DNA of 57,252 nucleotides from NCBI GenBank assembly GCA_025964895.1, contig JAOPXY010000037.1:1-57252 (forward strand), read 5' to 3'. The translations under genes were made by a program, and so were the position numbers. Under the pieces are notes generated by a model. It searched no databases. It saw only the letters and a list, made by a program, of their open reading frames with translations, and was not told the DNA's origin. Source of the DNA: Aeromicrobium sp. (GTDB taxonomy: Bacteria > Actinomycetota > Actinomycetes > Propionibacteriales > Nocardioidaceae). This document shows positions 17,913 to 25,892 of this stretch, one piece after another; the stretch's first letter is position 1, and every line of letters starts with the position of its first letter.

Positions 17913-18868
17913 TCGTGGTGGGTGTCGATGGTGGCGGGACCAAGACCGAGATGCTGGCAGTCGACGAGGCAGGGACGGTAGTAGGGCAGGGCGGCGCAGG
18001 TCCGTCCAACGTCCATCGCCTCGGCATCGCGGGGGTTTCGAAGGAGATCGTCCGTAACGTAGCAGCGGTCATCCCGGCCGACAGGAACGACTCCGTGCTC
18101 GTAGTGGCGTGCTTGGCCGGTGTCGACACCGCAGAGATGCGGGTCGCGCTGACGGCGGCTCTGGTGGAGTGTGAGCCGGACTGGGAATGGATCGTCGAAA
18201 ACGACGCCGCCGCGGCGTGGCGTGGCGCATTCGATGGCATGGACGCCGGAGTGGTGACGATTGCAGGCACCGGCGCGGTGTCGTTCGGTCGGTCGGGGCA
18301 AGTGACGGCCAGGACAGGGGGATGGGGCGCACTACTGGGAGACGAAGGAAGCGGCTACAGCGTCGGGCACGCTGCGCTGGTCGCGGTCCTGCGTGACCAA
18401 GACGGACTCGGTCCGGCCACGCAGCTGACCGGGCCGGTGCTCAACGCACTCGGTCTCACTCAAAGTCACGAGATCATCGACCGGGTGCACGGGGGGATGT
18501 CGTTCGAGGACGTCGCGTCACTCGCACCGATCGTGATCGCCATGGCCGAGGACGAGCACGATGGAGTCGCTCGACACATCCTGGAACTCGCGGCAGATGC
18601 CCTTGTACTGCTGTCCGACGGCGCAGCCGCGCGGCTGGGCGCCACCTCGGCGGCACCGATCGGCAGCGCCTACGTCGGCGGCTTGGCCGGCAACGCGTAC
18701 TTCCGCGACATGGTGCGGAAGCGGCAGGCCGCGTCCCGGCTCACCGTGTGGTCCGAGCCCCGTGAATCCGCGCTCATGGGCGCGGTGCTCCTCGGGGCTG
18801 ACCGCATACACAACCGTGATGAGTACTCGGGTGGTTTCTACGTGGACAGCATCGAGAGGGACTCATGA
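17909..18868 (+). CDS. BadF/GlcNAc-kinase-like sugar kinase
   Basis: The 319-aa protein belongs to the BadF/BadG/BcrA/D ATPase group, which includes N-acetylglucosamine kinases. The phosphate-1 motif is VGVDGGGTKTEMLAVDE at the N terminus. The adenosine-side motifs include TIAGTGAVSFGR and GWGALLGDEGSGYSVG, the latter typical of GlcNAc kinases. It is expected to phosphorylate the imported amino sugar in the cytoplasm. The GTG start overlaps the ROK gene stop by 4 bases. Followed by a deacylase and an AgaS-like enzyme, it fits step one of an amino-sugar route. Confidence 0.85.
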   Translation: MIVVGVDGGGTKTEMLAVDEAGTVVGQGGAGPSNVHRLGIAGVSKEIVRNVAAVIPADRNDSVLVVACLAGVDTAEMRVALTAALVECEPDWEWIVENDAAAAWRGAFDGMDAGVVTIAGTGAVSFGRSGQVTARTGGWGALLGDEGSGYSVGHAALVAVLRDQDGLGPATQLTGPVLNALGLTQSHEIIDRVHGGMSFEDVASLAPIVIAMAEDEHDGVARHILELAADALVLLSDGAAARLGATSAAPIGSAYVGGLAGNAYFRDMVRKRQAASRLTVWSEPRESALMGAVLLGADRIHNRDEYSGGFYVDSIERDS

Positions 18869-20517
18869 CCGACTTCGATCTCGTCATCCGTCATGCCACG
18901 GTCGTGGACGGCACTGGGTCCCCGCCGTACGTCGGCGACGTCGGGATTCGGGACGGCCGGATCGCGGCGATCGGGACGTTCGGCACCGACGTCCGAGCGC
19001 CGCAAGAGATCGACGCGCATGGTCGTCACCTGATGCCTGGTTTCATCGATATCCACAGCCACTCAGACTTCGTGCTGGCCGATCCCCGGCACGGGGAGAT
19101 CCTCAGTTGCTTCCTCGAGCAGGGCATCACGACGCTGGTCACCGGGAACTGCGGCTTCGCGCCAGCACCGTGCCATCCCGAGTTCCAAGCCGAGATGGAG
19201 TCATATACCGGCTTCCTACGTTCGGCCGGCGCCCGGTCGTCGTGGCCCACGTTCGGCGAGTATCTCGACGATCTCGACACGGCCGGGGTGGCGTTGAACG
19301 TCGTGCCCCTGGCGGCCCACGGGGCCATGCGCATCGCCACCTTGGGCTTCGCCGCGAGGCCGCCCGTCGCCGAAGAGCTTCAGCAGATGGTGAGGGCCAC
19401 TGACGAAGCGCTCGACGCCGGTGCGTTCGGCATCTCCGCTGGCCTCGCCTACGCGCCCGGCATGTACGCCACCACGAAGGAGGTGACGGCACTCGCAGAA
19501 CGGGTCGGACGGGTCGATGGCTACTTCTCGTGCCACAGCAGGGGACTGTCGGAGACGTTGGTCGACGCCGTCAGCGAGGTCGTGCAAATCACTCGCGATG
19601 CGCAGGTCAGGGGCCAGTTTTCGCATCTGTGCGCCCTGGGTGAGGACAACTGGCCAAAGATCGGGATAGCGATCGAGCTGCTGGACAACGCTCGGCGCGG
19701 CGGTGTGGACATCGCTACCGACTGCCAGGCGTACATCGCCGGCAACACCACCCTGACCGCTTTGTTCCCGCCGTGGTCCATCGAGGGTGGGGTCGAGGCG
19801 CTCGTGATGAGACTGAATGTGCCCGCCGTTCGGGAACGGATCCGGTCCGAGATTCTGAGCGGGGTCCCTACGTGGCCGCTTGCGACGGGAGGCTGGATCG
19901 ACAACATGATCGGCTCACTGGGCTGGGACGGCATCTGGCTTCTGCAGGTGGCTGCCCCCGACTACAAGCGCTTTGAGGGCGGTTCGCTGCACGCGATGGC
20001 CGAGGCGCTCTCGGTTGATCCGTTCGATGCCCTTTGTGACCTGATCCGGCAGGACGGGGGCGAAGCAATGATGCTCGTGGTGGGCTCGGCCGGAAGCTTG
20101 CGCAGCGACGCCCCACTCCGAGAGATCCTCAAGCTGCCCTACACCTCGCTGGAGACCGACGCGATCGTCACCGGGACAGGCGTGCCCAACCGTGGCGCCT
20201 TCGGGGCGTTCCCGCGGATGCTGGGCCACTATGTCCGCGACCAGAAACTGATGAGTCTTCAGCAAGCGGTCCACCAAATGACGGGTCTGGCGGCCGATCG
20301 GCTCGGGATTCCTGAGATTGGGCGCATTCGGGTCGGTGCTGCTGCTGACCTCGTTGTGGTCGAGATGGACACCGTCGGCGACACGTCAAGCTATGGGAGC
20401 CCGATCAGTGCCCCCGAAGGAATCGACTACGTATTCGTGAACGGGGTGCAAATGGTTGGCACATCAGCGACCCCGTCGCACGCCGGCAAGGTATATCGAA
20501 GGACATCACCACGATGA
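18865..20517 (+). CDS. N-acyl-D-amino-acid deacylase-like amidohydrolase
   Basis: The protein is 550 aa and belongs to the D-aminoacylase branch of the amidohydrolase superfamily. Its N terminus (DLVIRHATVVDGTGSPPYVGDVGIRDGRIAAIG, positions 5 onwards) and the metal motif GFIDIHSHSD are typical. TTLVTGNCGFAPAP carries the cysteine expected of this subgroup. Family members remove acyl groups from N-acyl-D-amino acids. No NagA-type deacetylase is present in the operon, so this enzyme may provide deacetylation of the amino sugar or release a D-amino acid. It overlaps both neighbours by 4 bases. Confidence 0.85.
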   Translation: MTDFDLVIRHATVVDGTGSPPYVGDVGIRDGRIAAIGTFGTDVRAPQEIDAHGRHLMPGFIDIHSHSDFVLADPRHGEILSCFLEQGITTLVTGNCGFAPAPCHPEFQAEMESYTGFLRSAGARSSWPTFGEYLDDLDTAGVALNVVPLAAHGAMRIATLGFAARPPVAEELQQMVRATDEALDAGAFGISAGLAYAPGMYATTKEVTALAERVGRVDGYFSCHSRGLSETLVDAVSEVVQITRDAQVRGQFSHLCALGEDNWPKIGIAIELLDNARRGGVDIATDCQAYIAGNTTLTALFPPWSIEGGVEALVMRLNVPAVRERIRSEILSGVPTWPLATGGWIDNMIGSLGWDGIWLLQVAAPDYKRFEGGSLHAMAEALSVDPFDALCDLIRQDGGEAMMLVVGSAGSLRSDAPLREILKLPYTSLETDAIVTGTGVPNRGAFGAFPRMLGHYVRDQKLMSLQQAVHQMTGLAADRLGIPEIGRIRVGAAADLVVVEMDTVGDTSSYGSPISAPEGIDYVFVNGVQMVGTSATPSHAGKVYRRTSPR

Positions 20518-21599
20518 ATGGCGCAGCCGGCTCCCACAGTGCCGACACGGCAGCAGACCCCATCGTCGAGCGTGGGCGCCTGATGCGTCGGGAGATCCAG
20601 GAACAACCGGGTGCCTGGAATCGGTTGCTGCACGAAGCGACCGACCCCGTTGGCCATGCCGCAGCGCTGATCCGCGAGCATCAGCCGACGCAATTTGTGT
20701 TCTTGGCGCGCGGATCGAGTGACAACGCCGCGATCTACGGCCAGTATCTTTTCCAGATCGAGCTGCGAACCCCTGCGTATCTCTCGACTCCAAGTGTCGG
20801 GACCCTGCATGGCAAGCACTCGTTTCCTCCGGGTGCGTGTGTCGTGGCCGTCTCACAGTCCGGAGCCTCTCTCGACCTGGTGCACACGTTGAAGGCTGCG
20901 CGGGCGGCCGGATGCACCACGGTGGCCATCACCAACACGGAGGGCAGCCCGCTGTCCCGGGAGGCCGACGCCCACGTCGCGATCCTCGCCGGGCCGGAGA
21001 CCTCCGTTGCCGCGACGAAGACCTACACAGGCGAACTTCTGGCCCTGTGGATGCTGGTGCAGGCAGTCAAGGGCAGCGAACCCCGTGACCTGCATCTGCC
21101 GCAGCTCGGTACCGAGGTTCTCAAGAAATCCGCGGACGCGTGCACACTCGTGGCAGACGCGTTTCGGTCGACTCAACGGCTGCTCGTGGTGGGCCGAGGT
21201 CTGGGGTACGCCTCAGCCCGAGAGGCGGCGCTGAAGCTCATGGAGACCTCGTACGTCCTCGCGCAGGGCATGAGTGCTGCCGACGCGGAGCACGGCCCGG
21301 TTGCCGTGCTCGACGACAGCACACCGTTGCTGGCCTTCGCGACCGCTGGACCGGCCCTCGACTCGATGCGTTCAGTCGTTCGGATCGCACGAGCCGCAGG
21401 GGCTCCAGTAGAGGTGATCGGCGACGGGTCGGTTGTGGGGGACATCTTTCCTCCGGTGTTGCCCAGGCATGTCGACCCGACGCTTACGCCGCTGCTGGAC
21501 ATCCTCCCGGCGCAGCTCCTTGCACTTGAGCTGTCTGTTCTGCGTGGTGCCAACCCCGACCAACCCCGTTACCTGTCCAAGGTCACGCTGACGAGGTAG
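20514..21599 (+). CDS. Double-SIS-domain sugar isomerase/deaminase (AgaS/GlmS-C-like)
   Basis: The 361-aa protein has two SIS domains, as in AgaS, NagB-II and the isomerase half of GlmS. The first SIS domain shows FLARGSSDNAA and VAVSQSGASLDLV; the second shows LLVVGRGLGYASAREAALKL and the AEHGPVAVL segment. It probably converts an amino-sugar phosphate to a ketose phosphate plus ammonia. It is the last gene of the operon, with a 4-base overlap with the deacylase gene and a hairpin 21 bases after its stop. With the kinase and deacylase it completes a plausible kinase-deacylase-deaminase pathway. Confidence 0.88.
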   Translation: MNGAAGSHSADTAADPIVERGRLMRREIQEQPGAWNRLLHEATDPVGHAAALIREHQPTQFVFLARGSSDNAAIYGQYLFQIELRTPAYLSTPSVGTLHGKHSFPPGACVVAVSQSGASLDLVHTLKAARAAGCTTVAITNTEGSPLSREADAHVAILAGPETSVAATKTYTGELLALWMLVQAVKGSEPRDLHLPQLGTEVLKKSADACTLVADAFRSTQRLLVVGRGLGYASAREAALKLMETSYVLAQGMSAADAEHGPVAVLDDSTPLLAFATAGPALDSMRSVVRIARAAGAPVEVIGDGSVVGDIFPPVLPRHVDPTLTPLLDILPAQLLALELSVLRGANPDQPRYLSKVTLTR

Positions 21600-21620
21600 A
21601 CCCGCTGCAGGTGTCCGCGG

Positions 21621-21654
21621 CGTCCTGAACTGGCAACCTGACGCCGTCAGGACG
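21621..21654. terminator. Bidirectional hairpin between convergent genes
   Basis: CGTCCTGA at 21621-21628 is the exact inverse of TCAGGACG at 21647-21654. A shorter inner hairpin, CCTGAC-GCC-GTCAGG, is also possible. It lies between the end of the amino-sugar operon and the stop of the convergent GAF-ANTAR gene, and it contains that stop codon. No T-run follows, which is common in actinobacteria. Confidence 0.5.
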
Positions 21655-22327
21655 GGCGGGCGTTCGCGTCGCGCTGGACGACGATCGCCTCGGCGACCGT
21701 CAGCAGCCGCTTGTTCTCGTGCTGGGAGATGCGGCGGAGGAACTGGAAGGCCGCATCGGAGTCGATGTCGAACTTCTGCATGAGGATGCCCTGCGCCTGA
21801 CCGATCGTCGTCCGCGACTCCAACGCCGTGCTGAGCCCCTCGACCCGCTCGGCCACCGCGAACGCCGCGGTCGCGTGGGCCGCAAGCATCTCGGCGACCT
21901 CGGCATCGGCCTGCGTGAAGGCGCTGGGCCGGTCGGCGTAGATGTTGAGCGACCCGTATCCGCGACCGCGGGTGGCGAGGCGGACACCGACCGTGCTGTG
22001 GATGCCGAGCTCGGCGGCGGCGGGGCCCCACCGCGTCCAGCGCCGATCGGTCGCGACGTCGTCGGAGAGGTAAGTCGCGCGACCGGCGATCGCGTCGAGG
22101 CACGGCCCCTCGTCGAACTGTGCCTGCAGCTGGTGCGCAGCGTCGACGCGCGGCGTGGTCGCCGCGGGCGTCTCGACCTTGGCGCGGCTGCGGACACGGA
22201 CGATGCCGGCATCGTCGGCGTTCAGGACGAGGCGGGCGTAGTGGCTGACCCGCTCCAGCATCGCGGTCGAGTCGCCCTCGTACTCGAGCTCGAGTGCCAT
22301 GCAAGCAAGCGTGCGGGCTACGTCCAT
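21647..22327 (-). CDS. GAF and ANTAR domain-containing regulator
   Basis: The 226-aa protein has an N-terminal GAF sensor domain (about residues 20-160, with EGPCLDAIAGRATYLSDDV and YGSLNIYADRPSAF) and a C-terminal ANTAR RNA-binding domain (from LSTALESRTTIGQAQGILMQK). ANTAR proteins bind paired hairpins in nascent mRNA and prevent termination. The gene is divergent from the SigB-family sigma gene and has a matching GGTT-N15-GGGTAC promoter on its own strand. It is therefore probably part of the same stress response. I did not identify its RNA target. Confidence 0.88.
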   Translation of the reverse strand: MDVARTLACMALELEYEGDSTAMLERVSHYARLVLNADDAGIVRVRSRAKVETPAATTPRVDAAHQLQAQFDEGPCLDAIAGRATYLSDDVATDRRWTRWGPAAAELGIHSTVGVRLATRGRGYGSLNIYADRPSAFTQADAEVAEMLAAHATAAFAVAERVEGLSTALESRTTIGQAQGILMQKFDIDSDAAFQFLRRISQHENKRLLTVAEAIVVQRDANARPS

Positions 22328-22474
22328 GGGCTTCCTCCAGAGATGGTGTCGGGACGACGGGTGCCGCTCCGGCCTTCAGGAAGGCGGCCGGCTGTTGGCT
22401 GAACCGGCCGCCTCGACGCCGAGGCGCCTGAAGGCCGATCGGCCGAGTGCACTCTGCCGGTCGGCTTGGCACGG

Positions 22475-22499
22475 GTACCCGGCGTCGCCGACCTGAACC
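22475..22499 (-). promoter_or_regulatory. SigB-type promoter of the GAF-ANTAR gene
   Basis: On the minus strand, GGTT (bases 22499-22496) is followed by 15 bases and GGGTAC (22480-22475). This fits the actinobacterial SigB consensus GNNT-N14-16-GGGTAC/T. The distance to the ATG at 22327 is about 140 bases. Confidence 0.5.
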
Positions 22500-22524
22500 A
22501 TCGAGGCTCTTTCGGTGTCGGACC

Positions 22525-22549
22525 GATTGCGACGGCGACCCCGGGGTAC
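22525..22549 (+). promoter_or_regulatory. SigB-type promoter of the sigma factor gene
   Basis: GATT at 22525-22528, a 15-base spacer and GGGTAC at 22544-22549 fit the SigB-type consensus. Transcription would start near 22556, upstream of both candidate start codons, implying autoregulation of the sigma gene. Confidence 0.5.
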
Positions 22550-22633
22550 CGGGGCTCCGTCGGCGGATCAGTGATGGGCGACCGACCGCCGGTTAAACCC
22601 GAGCCGGACTCTGCGCAGTCATCAGGATCTGCC

Positions 22634-23422
22634 ATGCTCCACAGCAGCAGCAACCGCATCCAGGACCACCAGCTCGCCATCGTGGTGGAGAAGGCCCAAC
22701 GGGCCCCCACCCCCGAGGAGCGCGCCGCGCTGGAGGCGGAGATCATCACCGCCTGCCGGCCCATGGCGTGGGGCCTTGCGCATCGCTATGCCTACCGGGG
22801 CGCCGAGCTCGACGACCTCAGAGCCGTGGCGGACATCGCCGTGCTCGGTGCCATCCGCCGTTTCGAGGCGTCGCGGGGCGGGTTCCGAGGCTTCGCGGCC
22901 ACGACCGTCCTCGGCGAGATCAAGAAGTACTTCCGGGACGTCTGCTGGACGATCCGGCCGCCGCGCTCGATCCAGGAGCTCCAGGCCAAGATCTCCGAGG
23001 CACAGTCGCACCTCCAGCAGCTCGGCGTCCCGGACACCGCGGACGCGATCGCGCTGCACCTCGGGGTCCCGGTCAGCGCCGTCCGCGAGGCGTCCGCCGC
23101 CCGCGACTGCTTCTCGCCGGCCTCCCTCGACGTCCCGGTGTCAGGCGGACCCGACGCGCGCGGCACCTCGGTGGCGGTGGAGGAGTCCGGATTCACGATG
23201 ACGGAGGACCGCCTCGTCACCGAGCACCTGTACGGCGGACTGTGCGAGCGGGAGCGGGAGCTGTTGCGGCTGCGCTTCGTCGAGGACATGTCGCAGCGCG
23301 AGATCGCGGCGGCGGTCGGCAGCTCGCAGAAGCAGGTGTCCCGGGACCTGGAACGGATCCTGCGCCGCTTGCGGCAGGATCTCGGCGAGCAGCACACCAC
23401 GATCACGGCGCTGGCGGGGTGA
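22634..23422 (+). CDS. SigB/SigF/SigG-family RNA polymerase sigma factor
   Basis: From the ATG at 22634 this is a 262-aa sigma-70 family protein of the general-stress/sporulation group. Region 2 includes AYRGAELDDLRAVADIAVLGAIRRF and FRGFAATTVLGEIKKYFRD, region 3 follows, and the region 4 HTH is LVTEHLYGGLCERERELLRL then MSQREIAAAVGSSQKQVSRDL. I chose 22634 because AGGA lies about 8 bases upstream and the length fits the family. ATG 22574 and TTG 22466 are alternatives, but TTG 22466 would precede the predicted transcription start. The gene is divergent from the GAF-ANTAR gene. No anti-sigma (RsbW) or anti-anti-sigma gene is adjacent, which is unusual. Confidence 0.88.
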   Translation: MLHSSSNRIQDHQLAIVVEKAQRAPTPEERAALEAEIITACRPMAWGLAHRYAYRGAELDDLRAVADIAVLGAIRRFEASRGGFRGFAATTVLGEIKKYFRDVCWTIRPPRSIQELQAKISEAQSHLQQLGVPDTADAIALHLGVPVSAVREASAARDCFSPASLDVPVSGGPDARGTSVAVEESGFTMTEDRLVTEHLYGGLCERERELLRLRFVEDMSQREIAAAVGSSQKQVSRDLERILRRLRQDLGEQHTTITALAG

Positions 23423-23542
23423 CCTAGCCCGGCGGCGTCACCTCGCAGGGGTCGGTCGACCGGAGCCATGCCAGCTCCGGTCGACAGGTCTCGCCTGCCC
23501 GTGAAGGGGCATAAAAACACTGTGATGCGAGCGAAAACGGGT

Positions 23543-23568
23543 GTCTCGTATGAGTGCGTCCCGGGTAG
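23543..23568 (+). promoter_or_regulatory. SigB-type promoter of manganese catalase
   Basis: GTCT at 23543-23546, a 16-base spacer and GGGTAG at 23563-23568. The predicted start is about 40 bases before the ATG at 23616. The same GTCT-N16-GGGTAG arrangement recurs at 28827-28852. Confidence 0.5.
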
Positions 23569-23615
23569 TTGCGTCTCGACGGAGCATGTCGCTTCGCGTC
23601 AACCGAGGAGAGTCT

Positions 23616-24479
23616 ATGTTCACTCACCAGAAGGCACCGCAGTTCGCCGCTCGTCCCGACGCCCCCGATCCGGCCTTCGCGATGAAGTTCCAGGAGGTGC
23701 TGGGCGGCAAGTGGGGTGAGATGACCGTCGCGATGCAGTACCTCTACCAGGGCTGGAACGCCCGGTTGCCCGGCAAGTACAAGGACATGCTGATGGCCAT
23801 CGGCACCGAGGAGCTCAGCCACGTCGAGATGATCGTGACCGCGATCGATCAGCTGCTCGACAAGGCCCCCCCGATGTCTGCCGACGACACGACCGGCTCG
23901 ACGCAGGCCGCGAGCTTCGGCGCCCAGAACCCCCAGCACACGATCGTCAACGGTGCCGCCGCGTACCCGCACGACAGCAACGGTGTGCCGTGGTCGGGCG
24001 CGTACGTCACGGCCAGCGGCAACCTGATGGCCGACTTCCACCTCAACGTGACCGCCGAGATGCAGGGCCGGCTCCAGGTCGCGCGGCTGTTCCACATGAC
24101 CGACGACCCGGGCATGAAGGACCTGATCCGCTTCCTCACGACCCGTGACCACATGCACCAGATGCAGTGGCTCTCGGCGATCGAGGAGCTCAAGGCAGAC
24201 GGTCTCGACGGTCTGCCGACGCCCGAGGCCTTCCCGCTGGAGGAGGAGTTCGACGAGTTCTCTCGCGTCTTCATCCAGGCGTCCGACGGCGAGGCGGCCA
24301 CCGAGGGCCGCTGGGCCAGCGGTCCGGCGCCCGATGGACGCGGTGACTTCCAGAGCGCCCTGATCCAGGCCCACGGCGAGCACACCGATCTGGCGCCGGG
24401 CGATCCGCGCCTGTACGGCACCAACCCGCTCATGGAGACCAAGGGCCTCATCGACAAGGCGAAGGACGCGCTCAAATGA
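23616..24479 (+). CDS. Manganese catalase
   Basis: The protein is 287 aa and belongs to the non-haem dimanganese catalase family, converting hydrogen peroxide to water and oxygen in the cytoplasm. Metal-binding residues are visible in GTEELSHVEMI (Glu and His), NVTAEMQGRLQ and TTRDHMHQMQW. The length matches the family. A GAGGAG ribosome-binding site at 23605-23610 precedes the ATG at 23616; longer in-frame starts upstream would overlap the promoter. It lies directly downstream of the sigma factor gene and has its own SigB-type promoter, as expected for a stress-protection gene. A small membrane-protein gene overlaps its end by 4 bases. Confidence 0.95.
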   Translation: MFTHQKAPQFAARPDAPDPAFAMKFQEVLGGKWGEMTVAMQYLYQGWNARLPGKYKDMLMAIGTEELSHVEMIVTAIDQLLDKAPPMSADDTTGSTQAASFGAQNPQHTIVNGAAAYPHDSNGVPWSGAYVTASGNLMADFHLNVTAEMQGRLQVARLFHMTDDPGMKDLIRFLTTRDHMHQMQWLSAIEELKADGLDGLPTPEAFPLEEEFDEFSRVFIQASDGEAATEGRWASGPAPDGRGDFQSALIQAHGEHTDLAPGDPRLYGTNPLMETKGLIDKAKDALK

Positions 24480-24673
24480 TCCGGGTCGGCGACGGCTTCT
24501 TCAGCGTCATCGTCTCCACGTTGCTCGTGTCGCTGCTGCTGACCACGGGTGGGGTCGGCGTGGTGCTGGCGGGCGCGCTCACGGTGTGCGCCGTGTACCG
24601 CGCCCGGTGCTCGATCGCGCGCATGGCGCAGCACGACGGCGCCCTCGTGCGCTCCTCCGTCCTCCACGGCTGA
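24476..24673 (+). CDS. Small membrane protein, 65 aa, unknown
   Basis: This 65-residue protein starts with an ATG that overlaps the catalase stop by 4 bases. Residues about 8-38 are strongly hydrophobic (FFSVIVSTLLVSLLL, then GGVGVVLAGALTVCAVY). They are followed by a basic stretch and a short polar tail, so one or two membrane passes are likely. I do not recognise the family. The overlap and the hairpin just after its stop support it as the second gene of a catalase operon. Confidence 0.55.
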   Translation: MIRVGDGFFSVIVSTLLVSLLLTTGGVGVVLAGALTVCAVYRARCSIARMAQHDGALVRSSVLHG

Positions 24674-24681
24674 CGGCTGCC

Positions 24682-24719
24682 GAGACACGTTCGTCCAGAA
24701 ATCTGGACGAACGTGTCTC
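24682..24719. terminator. Perfect 18-bp inverted repeat
   Basis: The arms at 24682-24699 and 24702-24719 are exact reverse complements, separated only by AA. It follows the small membrane-protein gene and would form a very stable stem. There is no T-run after it. The right arm overlaps the GTCT element of the next gene's SigB-type promoter, so it may end catalase transcription and also bear on initiation of the next unit. Confidence 0.6.
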
Positions 24720-24739
24720 TGCTCGGCGCGGCTGGGTAC
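24715..24739 (+). promoter_or_regulatory. SigB-type promoter of the LEA-like operon
   Basis: GTCT at 24715-24718, a 15-base spacer and GGGTAC at 24734-24739 match the consensus. A GGAGG ribosome-binding site and the ATG at 24769 follow. The -35 element lies in the right arm of the perfect inverted repeat. Confidence 0.5.
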
Positions 24740-24768
24740 GTGTTTCGCACACGACTGATGGAGGACAC

Positions 24769-25461
24769 ATGACGACACCCCCGTACGGAGAGACAGACCC
24801 CCTCTCGCCCGTTCCGCCCCTGACCGAGCCGGACGTGGCGACGTCAGGAACCCCGATCGCCAACGGCTTGTCCGAGGAGAGGGAGTCCAATCACGCGACG
24901 GCAGGCGGCTCGGCCAAGGAGACCGCACAGGAGGCTGCCAGCAGTGCGGCCGAGCACGGCGCCCACGTGGCCGGCACCGCCAAGGACGAGGCGGCGAAGG
25001 TCGCCGCCGAGGCCAAGGAGAAGGCCACCGACCTGCTGAGCGACGTCAAGTCGCAGGTCGACGAGCAGTCGAAGACACAGCTGAAGAACCTCGCGGCAAA
25101 GCTCGGTGAGCTGGCCGACGAGATCCAGAGTCTTGTCAGCGGCTCGGACAGCCAGGGCACCGTCACCGACGTGGCACAGCAGCTCGCCGACCGGACGCAC
25201 CGGCTCAGCTCGCACCTCGACAGCCGCCAGCCGTTGGACCTCCTGGAGGACGTGCGCGGCTTCGCGCGCCGCCGTCCGGCCGCGTTCCTGGCGGGGGCAG
25301 CCGTCGCGGGCGTCGTCGCCGGCCGGCTCACCCGCGGGGCCAAGGCCTCGCACGACGACAGCGGCACGAGCGCCGGCAGCGGCATCGACACCCCGGCCAC
25401 CTCATACGACACCCCGACGACGGACATGCCGCTGGGACAGAACATCGGGGGCCGGCAGTGA
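24769..25461 (+). CDS. LEA/apolipoprotein-like stress protein
   Basis: The 230-aa protein has an acidic Pro/Thr-rich N terminus. An Ala/Lys/Glu-rich amphipathic region follows (residues about 45-125, with KDEAAKVAAEAKEKATDLL), as in late-embryogenesis-abundant and apolipoprotein-like proteins. A short hydrophobic segment, AAFLAGAAVAGVVAGRL, lies near residue 175, and the tail is disordered and Thr/Ser-rich. Such proteins are linked with desiccation and membrane stress; no enzyme activity is implied. The ATG has a GGAGG ribosome-binding site. The stop overlaps the GTG of the Holin-X-like gene, and a SigB-type promoter precedes it. Confidence 0.7.
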   Translation: MTTPPYGETDPLSPVPPLTEPDVATSGTPIANGLSEERESNHATAGGSAKETAQEAASSAAEHGAHVAGTAKDEAAKVAAEAKEKATDLLSDVKSQVDEQSKTQLKNLAAKLGELADEIQSLVSGSDSQGTVTDVAQQLADRTHRLSSHLDSRQPLDLLEDVRGFARRRPAAFLAGAAVAGVVAGRLTRGAKASHDDSGTSAGSGIDTPATSYDTPTTDMPLGQNIGGRQ

Positions 25462-25892
25462 CCGAGCCGACCACGACAGGGATCGGTCAGAGCGGTCAGA
25501 GCGGTCAGAAAGACGAGGACCCGCGCTCCATCGGCGACATCGTCGGTGACATCGCGTCGGACCTCAGCACGATGGTCCGTTCCGAGCTCGAGCTGGCCAA
25601 GACCGAGGCGAAGGCCGAGGTCGCCAAGGCGGGCAAGGGCGCAGGCCTGCTGGGTGGTGCCGCGATCGCCGGCTACTTCGCCCTGCTGTTCCTGTCCCTG
25701 TTCGTGATGTATCTGCTGGCCGATGCCATGGACGTCGAGTGGGCGGCCCTGATCGTCTTCGCCGTCTGGGCCATCGCCGCCGCCGTCATGGGCGTCCTGG
25801 GACGCGCCCGGATCAAGACCGTCAACCCCGCACTCGACCGTACGCAAGAAACCCTCAAGGAGGATGTCCGATGGGCAAAGAACCAGAAGTGA
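25458..25892 (+). CDS. Actinobacterial Holin-X/phage-holin-III-like membrane protein
   Basis: The 144-aa protein has a Gly/Ser/Gln-rich start encoded by a 9-bp direct repeat at 25485-25508. An amphipathic helix follows (DLSTMVRSELELAKTEAKAEV), then two membrane segments (residues about 72-92 and 98-115). This is the layout of the putative actinobacterial Holin-X family, usually chromosomal and not part of a prophage. The role is probably in envelope stress. The GTG start overlaps the previous stop by 4 bases. The DUF3618 gene begins inside its 3' end. Confidence 0.8.
   Translation: MTEPTTTGIGQSGQSGQKDEDPRSIGDIVGDIASDLSTMVRSELELAKTEAKAEVAKAGKGAGLLGGAAIAGYFALLFLSLFVMYLLADAMDVEWAALIVFAVWAIAAAVMGVLGRARIKTVNPALDRTQETLKEDVRWAKNQK

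Noticed and set aside
25485..25508. Short direct repeats GGTCAGAGC, considered as a regulatory iteron
   Set aside because: They lie inside the Holin-X-like coding sequence and encode a Gly/Gln/Ser run, so they are more likely low-complexity coding sequence.
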